DNA of 13,610 nucleotides from an uncultured Collinsella sp. (GTDB taxonomy: Bacteria; Actinomycetota; Coriobacteriia; Coriobacteriales; Coriobacteriaceae): positions 1-13,610 of the forward strand of contig CATVTM010000053.1 in the NCBI GenBank assembly GCA_958346935.1, given 5' to 3'. Below, in pieces: positions 5,673 to 13,610 of the stretch. The notes beneath the pieces were generated by a model that ran no database searches, was not told where the DNA came from, and saw nothing but the letters and a program-made list of their open reading frames with translations. Each line of letters starts with the position of its first letter. Position 1 is the first letter of the stretch. A program made the position numbers and the translations under genes.

Positions 5673-8033
5673 CTAAACGCGGCGCTTAAGCTGGGCTCCA
5701 CCCTCACCGGGCATCAGGCGGCGCGCGTCGTAGACCGAGTCAACGCTGCTGATGGAGGCCAGCAGCGGATCCAGACCACTCGCGTCCGAGATCTCGACCA
5801 TAAAGCGCAGGGTTGCAATACCCTCGCGGTTGGTCGACGTGGCGGCAGAAAGGATATTGCCGCCCGCATCGCCAATGGCAATGGTGACATCCTTGAGAAG
5901 GCCCATGCGGTCCAGGCACTCGACCACGATCTCGACCTGGAAGAGGGTGTCGGCAGCGCCGTCCCACTCCACTTCGATCATGCGCTCGGGATGCTCCATA
6001 AGACCCTTGACGTTGGGACAGTTGGCGCGATGCACCGAAACGCCACGACCGCGCGTGATGAAGCCGACGATGTCGTCGCCCGTCACGGGGTTGCAGCAAT
6101 GAGCCAGACGGACCAGTAGGCCGCTGTTGCTCTCGCCCTTGACGATAATGCCGTTACTGGCGCTCTTGCCGCGCTTTTGCGGCTTGCGGTTGGAGCCGCG
6201 AGCAGGCTGCTTCACGACCTCGGCGATAGCCTCGGCCTTGGTGAGCTGTTCCTCGGGCTTGGGGTCCAAGATTTGCTCGACCTTATTGCCCACAGCGCGC
6301 GGGGCAACCTTGCCGGCGCCGACGGCGGCAAACAGGTCCTCGAGCTGCTTGAAGTTAAACTGCTCCGCCACGGCGTTGAGCGCACGCGTCGAACGCGGCG
6401 TAGAAATGCCATAGCCACGCTTACGCAGGTCCTTGGCCAGCATATCGCGACCAGCAGCAGCGTCGTCGTCCTTGGTCGCAGCGGCAAAATAGCGGCGGAT
6501 CTTTGACTTGGCGGAAGGTGTCTTAACGATCTTGAGCCAATCACGCGACGGCTTGGAACTCTTGTTAGTCAGAATCTCGACACGGTCACCCGTCTTAATC
6601 TCGTGCGTGAGCGGAGCCACCGCACCGTTGATTTTGGCGCCGACGCAATGGTTTCCCACCTCGGTGTGAACGGCGTAGGCAAAGTCGAGCGGCGTGGAGC
6701 CAGCACGAAGCGCCATGACCTCGCCCTTGGGCGTAAAGACAAAGATCTCCTGATCGAAGAGGTCGACCTTCAGCGAATGCAGGTATTCCTTGGCGTCGGT
6801 AATCTCATCAGACGCAGCCCAATCGAGCGAATGTTTGAGCCAGTTAATCTGGTCGTCCAGACGCTGCGCATCGTTGGTCTTGGAGGCAGACGATCCGCCC
6901 GACTTCTTATAGAGCCAGTGGGCGGCAATGCCGTACTCGGCCTGCTCATGCATCTCGTAGGTTCGAATCTGAATCTCGAGCGGGCGAGCCGTGGGGCCGA
7001 TGACCGTCGTGTGGAGCGACTGGTAGTTATTGACCTTAGGCATGGCGATATAGTCTTTAAAGCGACCAGGCATGGGGTGCCACAGCGTATGCACCGCACC
7101 GAGCGTGGAGTAGCAATCGCGCACCGAATGGGTAATAACGCGCAGCGCCACCAGGTCGTAGATCTCGGAGAACTCCTTGCCCTTGCGCTTCATCTTTTGG
7201 TAGATGGACCAATAGTGCTTGGAGCGGCCGTTGATCTGGAAGTCCTCCAGACCAATGCGGTTGAGTTCATCGGTAAGCGTCTTGATGGTCTCGGCAAGGT
7301 AGCGTTCGCGGACCTCGCGCGACTCAGCTACCATACGCGCGATGCGCTGGTAGGCATCGGGCTCCAGGTAGAAGAAGGACAGGTCCTCGAGCTCCCACTT
7401 AATAGAGCTCATGCCCAGGCGGTCGGCCAAGGGCGCGTACACGTCCATGGTCTCGCGAGCCTTAAACAGGCGACGATCCTCGCGCAGGGCTGCCAGCGTT
7501 CGCATGTTGTGCAGACGATCGGCAAGTTTAACGATGATGACGCGAATGTCCTTGGACATGGCGAGGAACATCTTGCGCAGCGTGAGCGCCTGCTTCTCGT
7601 CCATGCTGTCGACTTCGATGTTGGTGAGCTTGGTCACGCCATCGACGAGCTCGGCCACCGTATCGCCAAACAGGCCGGAAACATCGGCGAGCGAGGTCTC
7701 AGTATCCTCGACGGTATCGTGCAGCAGCGCGGCGCACACCACATCGCAGTCCATCTTGAGATCGGCCAAAATGATGGCAACCTCGACGGGATGGTTAATG
7801 TACATCTCGCCCGAGCGGCGCTTTTGGTTGCAGTGCTTCTCGGCGGCAAAGCAGTAGGCCTGCTCAACCTTAGAAAAGTCGTCCTCATTCATATATTTGA
7901 GGCACAGGCGCTCCAGCTTGTCGTAGCTGTCCGCCATAATCTCGGGCGGCAGCTCATCGGCATGCTTATAGTGCTCCATCTCCGAGAACGGCTGGAGGGT
8001 GGAATCATGGGCGGTACGGGCTGCGGCATCCAT
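5673..8033 (-). CDS. rel: Bifunctional (p)ppGpp synthetase/hydrolase (RelA/SpoT family)
   Basis: Makes (p)ppGpp from GTP/GDP and ATP and degrades it, running the stringent response; ribosome-associated. The 786 residues carry all long-RSH domains. Hydrolase HD domain: His81 (HPVEVA), His105-Asp106 (LLHDTVED) and Asp172 (KLADRLHN) are present. Synthetase: GRSKHYWSIYQKMKRK (269-284), EIYDLVALRVI, GRFKDYIAMPKVNNYQSLH (323-341) and EIQIRT (353-358). The RFKD motif (324-327) is the basic RXKD form of bifunctional enzymes, unlike the acidic EXDD of synthetase-only RelA. TGS domain about 425-490, conserved-cysteine region HCCNPVTGDDIVGFITRGRG (645-664) and a C-terminal ACT/RRM domain about 698-773. 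The ATG follows AAGGGG and begins 15 bases after the RecJ-helicase stop, so the two genes are surely co-transcribed. Both active sites look intact. Confidence 0.96.
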   Translation of the reverse strand: MDAAARTAHDSTLQPFSEMEHYKHADELPPEIMADSYDKLERLCLKYMNEDDFSKVEQAYCFAAEKHCNQKRRSGEMYINHPVEVAIILADLKMDCDVVCAALLHDTVEDTETSLADVSGLFGDTVAELVDGVTKLTNIEVDSMDEKQALTLRKMFLAMSKDIRVIIVKLADRLHNMRTLAALREDRRLFKARETMDVYAPLADRLGMSSIKWELEDLSFFYLEPDAYQRIARMVAESREVRERYLAETIKTLTDELNRIGLEDFQINGRSKHYWSIYQKMKRKGKEFSEIYDLVALRVITHSVRDCYSTLGAVHTLWHPMPGRFKDYIAMPKVNNYQSLHTTVIGPTARPLEIQIRTYEMHEQAEYGIAAHWLYKKSGGSSASKTNDAQRLDDQINWLKHSLDWAASDEITDAKEYLHSLKVDLFDQEIFVFTPKGEVMALRAGSTPLDFAYAVHTEVGNHCVGAKINGAVAPLTHEIKTGDRVEILTNKSSKPSRDWLKIVKTPSAKSKIRRYFAAATKDDDAAAGRDMLAKDLRKRGYGISTPRSTRALNAVAEQFNFKQLEDLFAAVGAGKVAPRAVGNKVEQILDPKPEEQLTKAEAIAEVVKQPARGSNRKPQKRGKSASNGIIVKGESNSGLLVRLAHCCNPVTGDDIVGFITRGRGVSVHRANCPNVKGLMEHPERMIEVEWDGAADTLFQVEIVVECLDRMGLLKDVTIAIGDAGGNILSAATSTNREGIATLRFMVEISDASGLDPLLASISSVDSVYDARRLMPGEGGAQLKRRV

Positions 8034-8048
8034 CGAGGTCCCCTTCCC

Positions 8049-11000
8049 CTAGGCCCGCGGTACGATCGGGCGGTTAACTTTGGCTAGCATATCAGAAGCG
8101 CACGAATCGAGCGCCCAGCTCCGGAAAGCCGAGAACTCCATGCGCGAGCGCAAGCCCTCCAAATAGCGGATTGACCTGCTCAATTGCACGCGGCCGGGGT
8201 TTTCGGCCATCGCAATGCGGCGTGTGTCGTCAAACCCCGAAACGCGACAGAAACCAAGCTCTTCGAAGATTCCCAGGCCGCTTTCCACCGAGCGCTCGTC
8301 AACCGGCGTGCGGGCATCGATGGCAAGGCACATCTGCGCGATGTCGATATCGCTCGCGCTAAACGAGTCGTCTCCGGTCTTGCCACGATTGGAGCGCCAC
8401 ATAGTCTGCAGCGCGCGATAGAGCGTGACGAGCTCATCGCGCTCGGGCGCGTAGCAGTCGAGCAGGCGCTCGTTAATGCGGGCGTCGCGCGACGAATAGA
8501 GCAGGTGGATCACGGCGGGCTGGCCGTCGCGGCCGGCACGACCACTCATCTGGTTAAACTCAATCGCGCCAAACGGCATGTGGTAGAGCACGACATGGCG
8601 GATATCGGGCAGGTTCACGCCCTCACCAAAGGCTGAGGTCGAAACGATGCAACTGAGGCTTCCATCTCGGAATGCTTCCTCCACGCGGCGGCGATCGGAG
8701 CGTGCGAGCCCCGCGTTATAGAACGCGATGCGGGTCGCGCAATCGGGCACGCGTTTGCGCAGCGTCTTGGCAAGCGCCACGGACTGGTCGCGCGAGTTAA
8801 CGTAGATGACGGTCTTCTCCCCCGTCGCCACAATGGACACCAGGCGGTTCTCGCGGCACGCAAGATCGCGATCGTCCTCGAGCTGCAGGTTTTCGCGCAC
8901 GGTCTCGTCGACCACCGTGCGAGTGATCGGCAGCACGCGGGCAAGCTCGGCCACGACCGGAGCCGTCGCGGTGGCCGTCGCCGCCATAACGACCGGGTCG
9001 CCCAGGGCTTTAAGGATATCGGGCATGTCGAGATAGGTGCTGCGGTCGCCGCCCTTGGCAAGACCGGCATGGTGCGCCTCATCGATAACGACGAATCCGA
9101 TGCGACCCGAACGCGCAAAGCGGTCGCGGTGAATGGACAGGAACTCGGGCGTCGTAAGCACGATGCCGGTGCGGCCCGAAGCCAAGCCGGCAAACACGTC
9201 ATCGCGCGCCGCCTCCACGGTCTCACCGGTCAGCACGCCGACGCCAATGCCAAGCGCGGCCATCGTCGACGAGAGGTGATAGGCCTGGTCGGCCACAAGC
9301 GCGCGCAGCGGATAGACAAAGATGCTCGCACGCCCGCGAAGAACCGCCTCGCGTGCGGCATGCACATGGAAGATGAGGGACTTGCCGCGCCCCGTTCCCA
9401 TAACGGCCAGAACACTCTGGTGATCGGCCAGGGCATCGAGCGCCTCTACCTGCGCGCGATGCGGCTGGTTCGAGCCGATAAAGCTGTGGATAAGCGAACG
9501 CGTGAGCTCGGTATAGGAAAGCTGGGCGAGCGTCTGACGCTTGCGGGACTCCAGGCGCAGACCGGCGTCCGCAGGCTCCACGCCACGGCGAAGCTCGCAT
9601 GCCGGGTCGTCAACGCTGGGCGCCGTGGTATCGCGAACCAGGACATCCTTGATCATGAGCTTGGGCTTTACACGGCCCTGCCAATGCTCAGCCACGGCTT
9701 CGAACACCAAGTCGACCGCGCTATCGCAATTGATGAGCTTATCGATTTGCGGCACGCGGAACATGATGGCCGGCACGCTCGCGGCGCCATCCGTCGCCAC
9801 AAAGCGCATGTGCTCGCCGGTCTTGCCCACCACGGCGCGATCGCACATCGTCACGCCCTCGGCGGCCAGCAGCGGCACTTTGTTGCCCTGGCCAAACGGC
9901 TCAAGGCGAGAAATCTGCTCGATGGTCTCGATATTCAGCTCGGAAAGGTCGACGGTAGCGGCAACCTCATCGGTGTCCTCAAAGTCCTCCGCAGGGAGCT
10001 CGGACAGCACGGCGGAAAGACGGCGGCGGAACTCATCGAGCTTGGAGGCCTCAATGGTCACGCCCACGGCGCCCGCATGCCCACCGCGACGAATCAGCAG
10101 GTCGGAGCAGCGCTCGACGGCGTCAAACAGGTTGACCTTGCCCACCGAGCGACCCGAACCGCGCGCGATGCCGTCCTCGATCGAGAACAGCAGCGCCGGC
10201 ACGTGATAGCGGTTGGTCAGACGGCTTGCCACGATGCCCTTGACGCCCTCGTGCCAGCCCTCGCCGCCCACGACGATTGCGCGGCCACCATCGTAGGTTT
10301 TCTCGACCTTTGCCATGGCATCGCGCGTAAGCTCCGCCTCGATCTCGCGGCGCTGACGGTTGATCTCCTCGAGCTCGGCTGCCAGTGCGCTTGCCTCGAT
10401 AGGATCGCGGGCAAGCAGCAGGTCGAGCGCCAACTTGGGATCTGCCATGCGGCCGGCAGCGTTTAAGCGGGGAATGAGCGAAAACGACAGGCCATCGGCC
10501 GTAATGCTCGAGAGGTCGGCCTTGGCGAGCGCAGCCAGCGCAATATAGCCGGGACGGGCGGTCACGCGCATCTGCTGGATGCCCTCGGCAACCAGCGCGC
10601 GGTTCTCGGGCGTCAGCGGCATCATGTCGGAAACGGTGCCCAGCGCCGCGACCTCGATCAGCGAACGCCAATACGACGGCTTGCCCAGGCGCTCGCCCAG
10701 GACCTGCACCAGTTTGAGCGCCACGCCGGCACCGGCAAGCTCGCGCGAGGGGCCCTCGTCCTCGAGCTTAGGGTCGGTCAGGGGCACACCCTGCGGCACC
10801 TGGTCGGAGGGCTCGTGATGGTCTGTGACCACCAGCTCGATCCCCAGGCTTTCCAGATAGGAGACCTCTTCCTTAGCAGCGATACCGTTGTCGACGGTCA
10901 CGATCAACTGGGGATGAGCAAGCTCATTCACGCGGTCGAGCGCCGCACGCGACAGACCGTAGCCCTCGTCAAAGCGATGCGGAATAAACGGCGTGACATC

Positions 11001-11336
11001 GGCGCCAAACGTGCGCAGCGCCTCGGTCAGCAGACAAGTCGACGTAATACCGTCGACATCGAAGTCGCCGAAGACGGCGATGTGCTCGTGGTTGCGAATA
11101 GCACGCTCAACGCGGTCGGCAACGACCGACATGCCCGGAATTATGAGTGGGTCGGCCCAGTCGCGGTCGAGCGAGGGCGTCAAAAACAGCTGGCCCTCTT
11201 TGATGGAGCCAATGCCGTGCGCGACCATAATGCGCGCCACCAGCCCGGGAATGCCCAGACCCGTCGCAAGCTCCTTTTCGAGCTCGGGGTTTTGCTGAGC
11301 AACCGCCCAGCGATGCGTCGTCTTAAGCGATGACAT
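8049..11336 (-). CDS. recJ: RecJ single-strand exonuclease fused to a RecQ-like DEAH helicase
   Basis: A 1095-residue fusion. Residues about 1-570 are a whole RecJ, a 5'-3' single-strand DNA exonuclease of recombination and mismatch repair: motif I GDFDVDG (90-96), VDNG (148-151), TDHH (171-174), GTVSD with Asp237, DHHA1 GRSVGKVNLFDAV and RRGGHAGA (416-423), and an OB-like region (about 470-565). From about 605 a superfamily 2 helicase follows: Walker A GTGRGKS (647-653), YPLRALVADQ, TTPEFL, DEAH box IDEAHH (751-756), AATATAT, STSAFGEGVNLPD (899-910) and QMSGRAGRDG (929-938). The order and motifs resemble RecQ, though the C-terminal zinc-binding and HRDC domains are not evident. RecQ unwinds and RecJ resects in the RecF pathway, so one chain may do both. 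The in-frame GTG at 11381 is possible; GGGGGTGGG before the ATG at 11336 is preferred. First gene of the rel operon. Confidence 0.93.
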   Translation of the reverse strand: MSSLKTTHRWAVAQQNPELEKELATGLGIPGLVARIMVAHGIGSIKEGQLFLTPSLDRDWADPLIIPGMSVVADRVERAIRNHEHIAVFGDFDVDGITSTCLLTEALRTFGADVTPFIPHRFDEGYGLSRAALDRVNELAHPQLIVTVDNGIAAKEEVSYLESLGIELVVTDHHEPSDQVPQGVPLTDPKLEDEGPSRELAGAGVALKLVQVLGERLGKPSYWRSLIEVAALGTVSDMMPLTPENRALVAEGIQQMRVTARPGYIALAALAKADLSSITADGLSFSLIPRLNAAGRMADPKLALDLLLARDPIEASALAAELEEINRQRREIEAELTRDAMAKVEKTYDGGRAIVVGGEGWHEGVKGIVASRLTNRYHVPALLFSIEDGIARGSGRSVGKVNLFDAVERCSDLLIRRGGHAGAVGVTIEASKLDEFRRRLSAVLSELPAEDFEDTDEVAATVDLSELNIETIEQISRLEPFGQGNKVPLLAAEGVTMCDRAVVGKTGEHMRFVATDGAASVPAIMFRVPQIDKLINCDSAVDLVFEAVAEHWQGRVKPKLMIKDVLVRDTTAPSVDDPACELRRGVEPADAGLRLESRKRQTLAQLSYTELTRSLIHSFIGSNQPHRAQVEALDALADHQSVLAVMGTGRGKSLIFHVHAAREAVLRGRASIFVYPLRALVADQAYHLSSTMAALGIGVGVLTGETVEAARDDVFAGLASGRTGIVLTTPEFLSIHRDRFARSGRIGFVVIDEAHHAGLAKGGDRSTYLDMPDILKALGDPVVMAATATATAPVVAELARVLPITRTVVDETVRENLQLEDDRDLACRENRLVSIVATGEKTVIYVNSRDQSVALAKTLRKRVPDCATRIAFYNAGLARSDRRRVEEAFRDGSLSCIVSTSAFGEGVNLPDIRHVVLYHMPFGAIEFNQMSGRAGRDGQPAVIHLLYSSRDARINERLLDCYAPERDELVTLYRALQTMWRSNRGKTGDDSFSASDIDIAQMCLAIDARTPVDERSVESGLGIFEELGFCRVSGFDDTRRIAMAENPGRVQLSRSIRYLEGLRSRMEFSAFRSWALDSCASDMLAKVNRPIVPRA

Positions 11337-11444
11337 AGGCACCCACCCCCGATAGGGGCAGGTCGCCGCGATACCTCTCACGGTTCATAGCGATGAGTCC
11401 TCTGTGTATGCCCGCTTCGGCAGGCAGATCTGTTGAACGAATTT

Positions 11445-11450
11445 ATTATA
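11445..11450 (-). promoter_or_regulatory. Candidate promoter of the recJ-rel operon
   Basis: A perfect TATAAT on the minus strand, about 110 bases before the recJ start. The -35 region is poor (CGTTTT at 17 bases). Upstream, the octamer GCAGTACG occurs twice (11455-11462 and 11476-11483), exactly 21 bases apart, flanking the -35 position, as an activator or repressor site might. Confidence 0.5.
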
Positions 11451-11610
11451 CCGTGCAGTACGGACGCAAAACGCCGCAGTACGCCCCGGTTTCGGTAAAC
11501 GAAGGCGGTAATATCCTCGAAACAAACGAGCGTTTCTGCCGCACGAACGTATGCAAGCGTCTAGCATATCCATTCATATGCATTCATGGGCAAAGGGAGT
11601 CGCAGGATAT

Positions 11611-12609
11611 ATGAAGCAATGGGTTGGACTGGGTAAGTTCCTCGCGGGGCACATGCAGGTCATCGTCCCGATTTGCGTGACACTCGGCGTGCTCTTTCCC
11701 CAGCAGATCGGCGTGCTCAAGCCCATCGTTCCCTACCTGTTTGCCTTTATGACGTTTCAGGGCGCACTGAGCAACACCTTCCATCAGGTGGCCGAGGTTT
11801 TCCGTCGTCCGCTGCACCTGATTCTGGCGCTGCTGGTCTCGGCGGCGCTCATCCCCATCGCGGCGTATGCCATGGGTTCGTTGTTCTTTGGTTCCAATCC
11901 CAACCTCGTCTGCGGCATCGTGCTCGAGTACAGCGTGCCCGTAGCCGTCACCGCTTTTATGTGGATCAGTATGTTCGGCGGCAACGGCCCGCTCGCGCTC
12001 ACCATTATCCTGACGTCCTCGGTCATCTCACCCGTGACGATTCCGCTCACGCTCAAGCTCCTGCTGGGCGCCACCGTCTCGATCGATGTGCCGAGCATGA
12101 TGCGGAACATGGCCTTCATGATCGCCATCCCCGCCGTGCTCGGTATCGTCATCAACGAACTCACGCATGGCTGGGGCCACGAAAAGCTCTCTCCCGCGCT
12201 CTCGCCCGCCTGCAAGTTCATGATGATGGGCGTCATCGCGTCCAACTCCACCGCCATGAGCGACTACGTGCTGCACATGAACGTCGAGCGCTTGGAAGTC
12301 GCGCTCTTTATCTTGGTGTTTGCCATCAGCGGCTTTATCATCGGCATCTTGGTCGCCCGTGCCCTGCACCTGCCGTATAGCGAGACGACCACCATGTGCT
12401 TTACCTGCGGCATGCGCAATATCTCTTCGGGCGCCGTCATCGCCACGCAGTACTTTCCCGGCGAGGTCGTGTTCCCCGTCATGTGCGGCACGCTGTTTCA
12501 GCAGGTGTTGGCCTCAATTATCGGGCATCTCTTTGAGCGCCTGACCGGCGAGGAACGCGCCGCCCAGCGCAAGCGGGTCGAGGCCGGCCGCGACGCCATG
12601 ACACGCTAG
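11611..12609 (+). CDS. Bile acid:sodium symporter (BASS) family transporter
   Basis: A 332-residue membrane protein with about ten hydrophobic helices (roughly 17-33, 36-52, 67-92, 98-122, 126-147, 162-183, 198-217, 228-252, 262-282, 286-306) and a charged, basic cytoplasmic tail (LTGEERAAQRKRVEAGRD). The CGMRNISSGAVIATQ segment (266-280) resembles the conserved GMQN-type motif of the crossover helix in BASS-family proteins; VLEYSVPVAVTAF (104-116) is the other polar helix. The family imports organic anions with sodium, including bile acids, pantothenate and keto acids; the cargo here is unknown. The frame is open from 11551, but the ATG at 11611 is preceded by GGGAG (11 bases) and AGGA, whereas the earlier ATGs (11551, 11578) have no ribosome site. 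The only plus-strand gene; divergent from recJ, convergent with cutC. Confidence 0.82.
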   Translation: MKQWVGLGKFLAGHMQVIVPICVTLGVLFPQQIGVLKPIVPYLFAFMTFQGALSNTFHQVAEVFRRPLHLILALLVSAALIPIAAYAMGSLFFGSNPNLVCGIVLEYSVPVAVTAFMWISMFGGNGPLALTIILTSSVISPVTIPLTLKLLLGATVSIDVPSMMRNMAFMIAIPAVLGIVINELTHGWGHEKLSPALSPACKFMMMGVIASNSTAMSDYVLHMNVERLEVALFILVFAISGFIIGILVARALHLPYSETTTMCFTCGMRNISSGAVIATQYFPGEVVFPVMCGTLFQQVLASIIGHLFERLTGEERAAQRKRVEAGRDAMTR

Positions 12610-12678
12610 CTTGCCCGCGTTGTTCGCGCCCCGCCTTGTCGCCCAAGCATCTTAGGATGAACGTGCGAGCTATGTGGA

Positions 12679-13356
12679 CTACGCCTCTAACGGCACGATC
12701 TTGGTGCCATGCAGCTCGGAGACGCCAAGCGCTGCCGCTACGGCATCTCGGTTGGCCGTGGTAATGCCGCCGCCGGGAAGGATGGTCACACGGCCGGCCG
12801 CATACTCGACAAGAAGCGACAGGTGCTCCAGGTTGTCCTCAATCGGCGTGCCGGCCGCACCACCGTGCGTCAGGATGCGCGTAACGCCGCACTCGACAAG
12901 CGTGTCGATGGCATCGAGCTGAGCCTCGGGCGAAAGCTGGTCAAATGCCATATGGAAGGTAATGTCGACAGGCTCGCGCTTGCACTCCTCGGTCGCGCAG
13001 CCCGCAGCCATCACGAGGGCGCCAAGCATGAGCTCGTCGAGTGCCCATCCGCCAGCACAGGGTTTGCAGCAGCCAAAGACCAAGCCGTCAACGCCGGCGC
13101 TTACGGCAAGGCCCAAGTCCATCTCCATCATGCGCAGCTCGTCCTGGTTGTAGTGAAAATCGCCGCCACGCGGACGGATCATGCACATCACCCGTGCATC
13201 GTGCTCGTGGGCATAGTTGGTCGTAGCGCTGATAGCGCCGGCCGAGGGCGTGGTACCACCGACGGCAAGGTTGTCGCACAGCTCAATGCGTCCCGCACCG
13301 GCCACAATGGCCGCCGGCACCCGCTCAAAGTTCTCGGCACAAAACTCGTACAGCAT
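12679..13356 (-). CDS. cutC: CutC family protein (PF03932)
   Basis: A 225-residue TIM-barrel protein of the CutC family, first linked to copper tolerance in E. coli; that role is disputed and the true activity is not settled. Family motifs in order: RIELCDNLAVGGTTPS (23-38), IRPRGGDFHYN (60-70), GLVFGCC (91-97), ITFHMAFD (132-139), VTRILTHGG (158-166), ILPGGGI (192-198) and the terminal ELHGTK (214-219). It is shorter than E. coli CutC (248 residues) because it ends soon after the ELHG strand. The frame is open to 13458, but MLYEFCAENF at 13356 is the family-like beginning, with a G-rich ribosome site (GGGGG) about eight bases before it. It converges on the BASS transporter gene with a 69-base gap that contains no evident terminator. 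Confidence 0.92.
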   Translation of the reverse strand: MLYEFCAENFERVPAAIVAGAGRIELCDNLAVGGTTPSAGAISATTNYAHEHDARVMCMIRPRGGDFHYNQDELRMMEMDLGLAVSAGVDGLVFGCCKPCAGGWALDELMLGALVMAAGCATEECKREPVDITFHMAFDQLSPEAQLDAIDTLVECGVTRILTHGGAAGTPIEDNLEHLSLLVEYAAGRVTILPGGGITTANRDAVAAALGVSELHGTKIVPLEA

Positions 13357-13413
13357 AGATAGGCCCCCAAGGATGGCAAACGTTTTCCGATGGCATTGTC
13401 GCATGCCCCCATG

Positions 13414-13482
13414 AAGTTGCGGTGGAATAGGGACTCTTTTGACCTCCGATGCCCTCATTTAGTCCCTATTTCACCGCAACTT
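13414..13482. repeat. Inverted repeat with 22-base arms, one mismatch
   Basis: The arm starting AAGTTGCGGTG (13414-13435) is matched by its reverse complement at 13461-13482 except for one base (GG versus GA at 13425). A 25-base loop separates them. It sits directly before the terminator at 13483, and about 58 bases upstream of cutC. No coding signal. It may be the stem of an RNA or a palindromic dispersed element. Confidence 0.8.
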
Positions 13483-13519
13483 AAAGGGGTGCCGACCGAA
13501 ATGGTCAGCACCCCTTTTT
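13483..13519 (+). terminator. Strong terminator with no assigned plus-strand gene
   Basis: AAAGGGGTGC and GCACCCCTTT form ten pairs, then one mismatch and GACC/GGTC around GAAAT, followed by TTTTT in the plus direction. On the minus strand it ends in only CCCCTTTAAG, so it also might stop a leftward transcript from beyond the window, less well. No plus-strand coding gene precedes it; the only thing directly upstream is the inverted repeat. Confidence 0.8.
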
Positions 13520-13533
13520 GCTGTATAGAAGTA

Positions 13534-13585
13534 GTCGTTGGGGACGTTCTTAAACGACTAGTCATTCAAGAACGTCCCCAACGAC
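13534..13585. repeat. Inverted repeat with perfect 18-base arms
   Basis: GTCGTTGGGGACGTTCTT (13534-13551) is exactly complementary to 13568-13585 across a 16-base loop that holds the palindrome GACTAGTC. No T-run follows in either direction, so it is not an ordinary terminator. Confidence 0.85.
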
Positions 13586-13596
13586 CACGACAACTG

Positions 13597-13602
13597 TTGA
13601 CA
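13597..13602 (+). promoter_or_regulatory. Consensus -35 hexamer at the right edge
   Basis: TTGACA on the plus strand; the -10 position would fall outside the window. It may serve a plus-strand gene beyond the edge. Support is one hexamer only. Confidence 0.25.
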
Positions 13603-13610
13603 TCATATAC

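Noticed and set aside
6603..8087. Plus-strand open frame of 494 codons
   Set aside because: It is antisense to rel, which has every domain motif intact; the translation has no family likeness and there is no ribosome site. GC-rich codons on the opposite strand keep the frame open.
9069..10466. Plus-strand open frame of 465 codons
   Set aside because: Antisense to the RecJ-helicase gene; its peptide is rich in Arg, His and Ala without motifs.
13357..13458. N-terminal extension of cutC to 13458
   Set aside because: It would run through the 13414-13482 inverted repeat, and family similarity begins at MLYEFCAENF.

Overview
The window looks like chromosomal DNA of a high-GC, human-gut-type actinobacterium of the class Coriobacteriia, most likely Collinsella or a close relative. 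This is an inference from gene content, GC-rich codon use in the genes and the feel of the protein sequences; no database was searched. Most of it is core housekeeping sequence. Nearly everything is on the minus strand except one membrane transporter.

Left to right: a short AT-richer left edge without a clear gene (1-241); the translation operon infC-rpmI-rplT (minus, 1484 to 301), closed by an intrinsic terminator and preceded by a leader with a candidate attenuator; a repeat-rich strip (1702-1953) in which the 3' end of a tRNA-Leu(CAA) gene and its terminator are duplicated around a palindromic insert; the intact tRNA-Leu; a transglutaminase-like protease-fold gene with its own promoter; a 350-base intergenic stretch with a tandem repeat and a very long hairpin; class II fructose-bisphosphate aldolase (fba); a glyoxalase II-like metallo-hydrolase; a bifunctional (p)ppGpp synthetase/hydrolase (rel); and a 1095-residue protein fusing a complete RecJ exonuclease to a RecQ-like DEAH helicase. 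The last three lie in the same direction, with only 15 bases between the RecJ-helicase gene and rel, so they probably form one operon (recJ-helicase, rel, hydrolase). Divergent from it, on the plus strand, is a bile acid:sodium symporter-family transporter, which converges on a minus-strand cutC gene. The right edge (13357-13610) holds two large inverted repeats flanking a strong terminator.

Functionally the genes cover translation initiation and the ribosomal large subunit, glycolysis, stringent response and DNA repair; tight linkage of rel with a repair nuclease-helicase and a metabolite hydrolase is the main operonic statement. I see no prophage, transposase, integrase, CRISPR array or defence island. 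The points most worth a second look are the single-chain RecJ-helicase, the probable non-canonical AUA start of infC with its attenuator-like leader, the tRNA-Leu scar, and the palindromic intergenic repeats.
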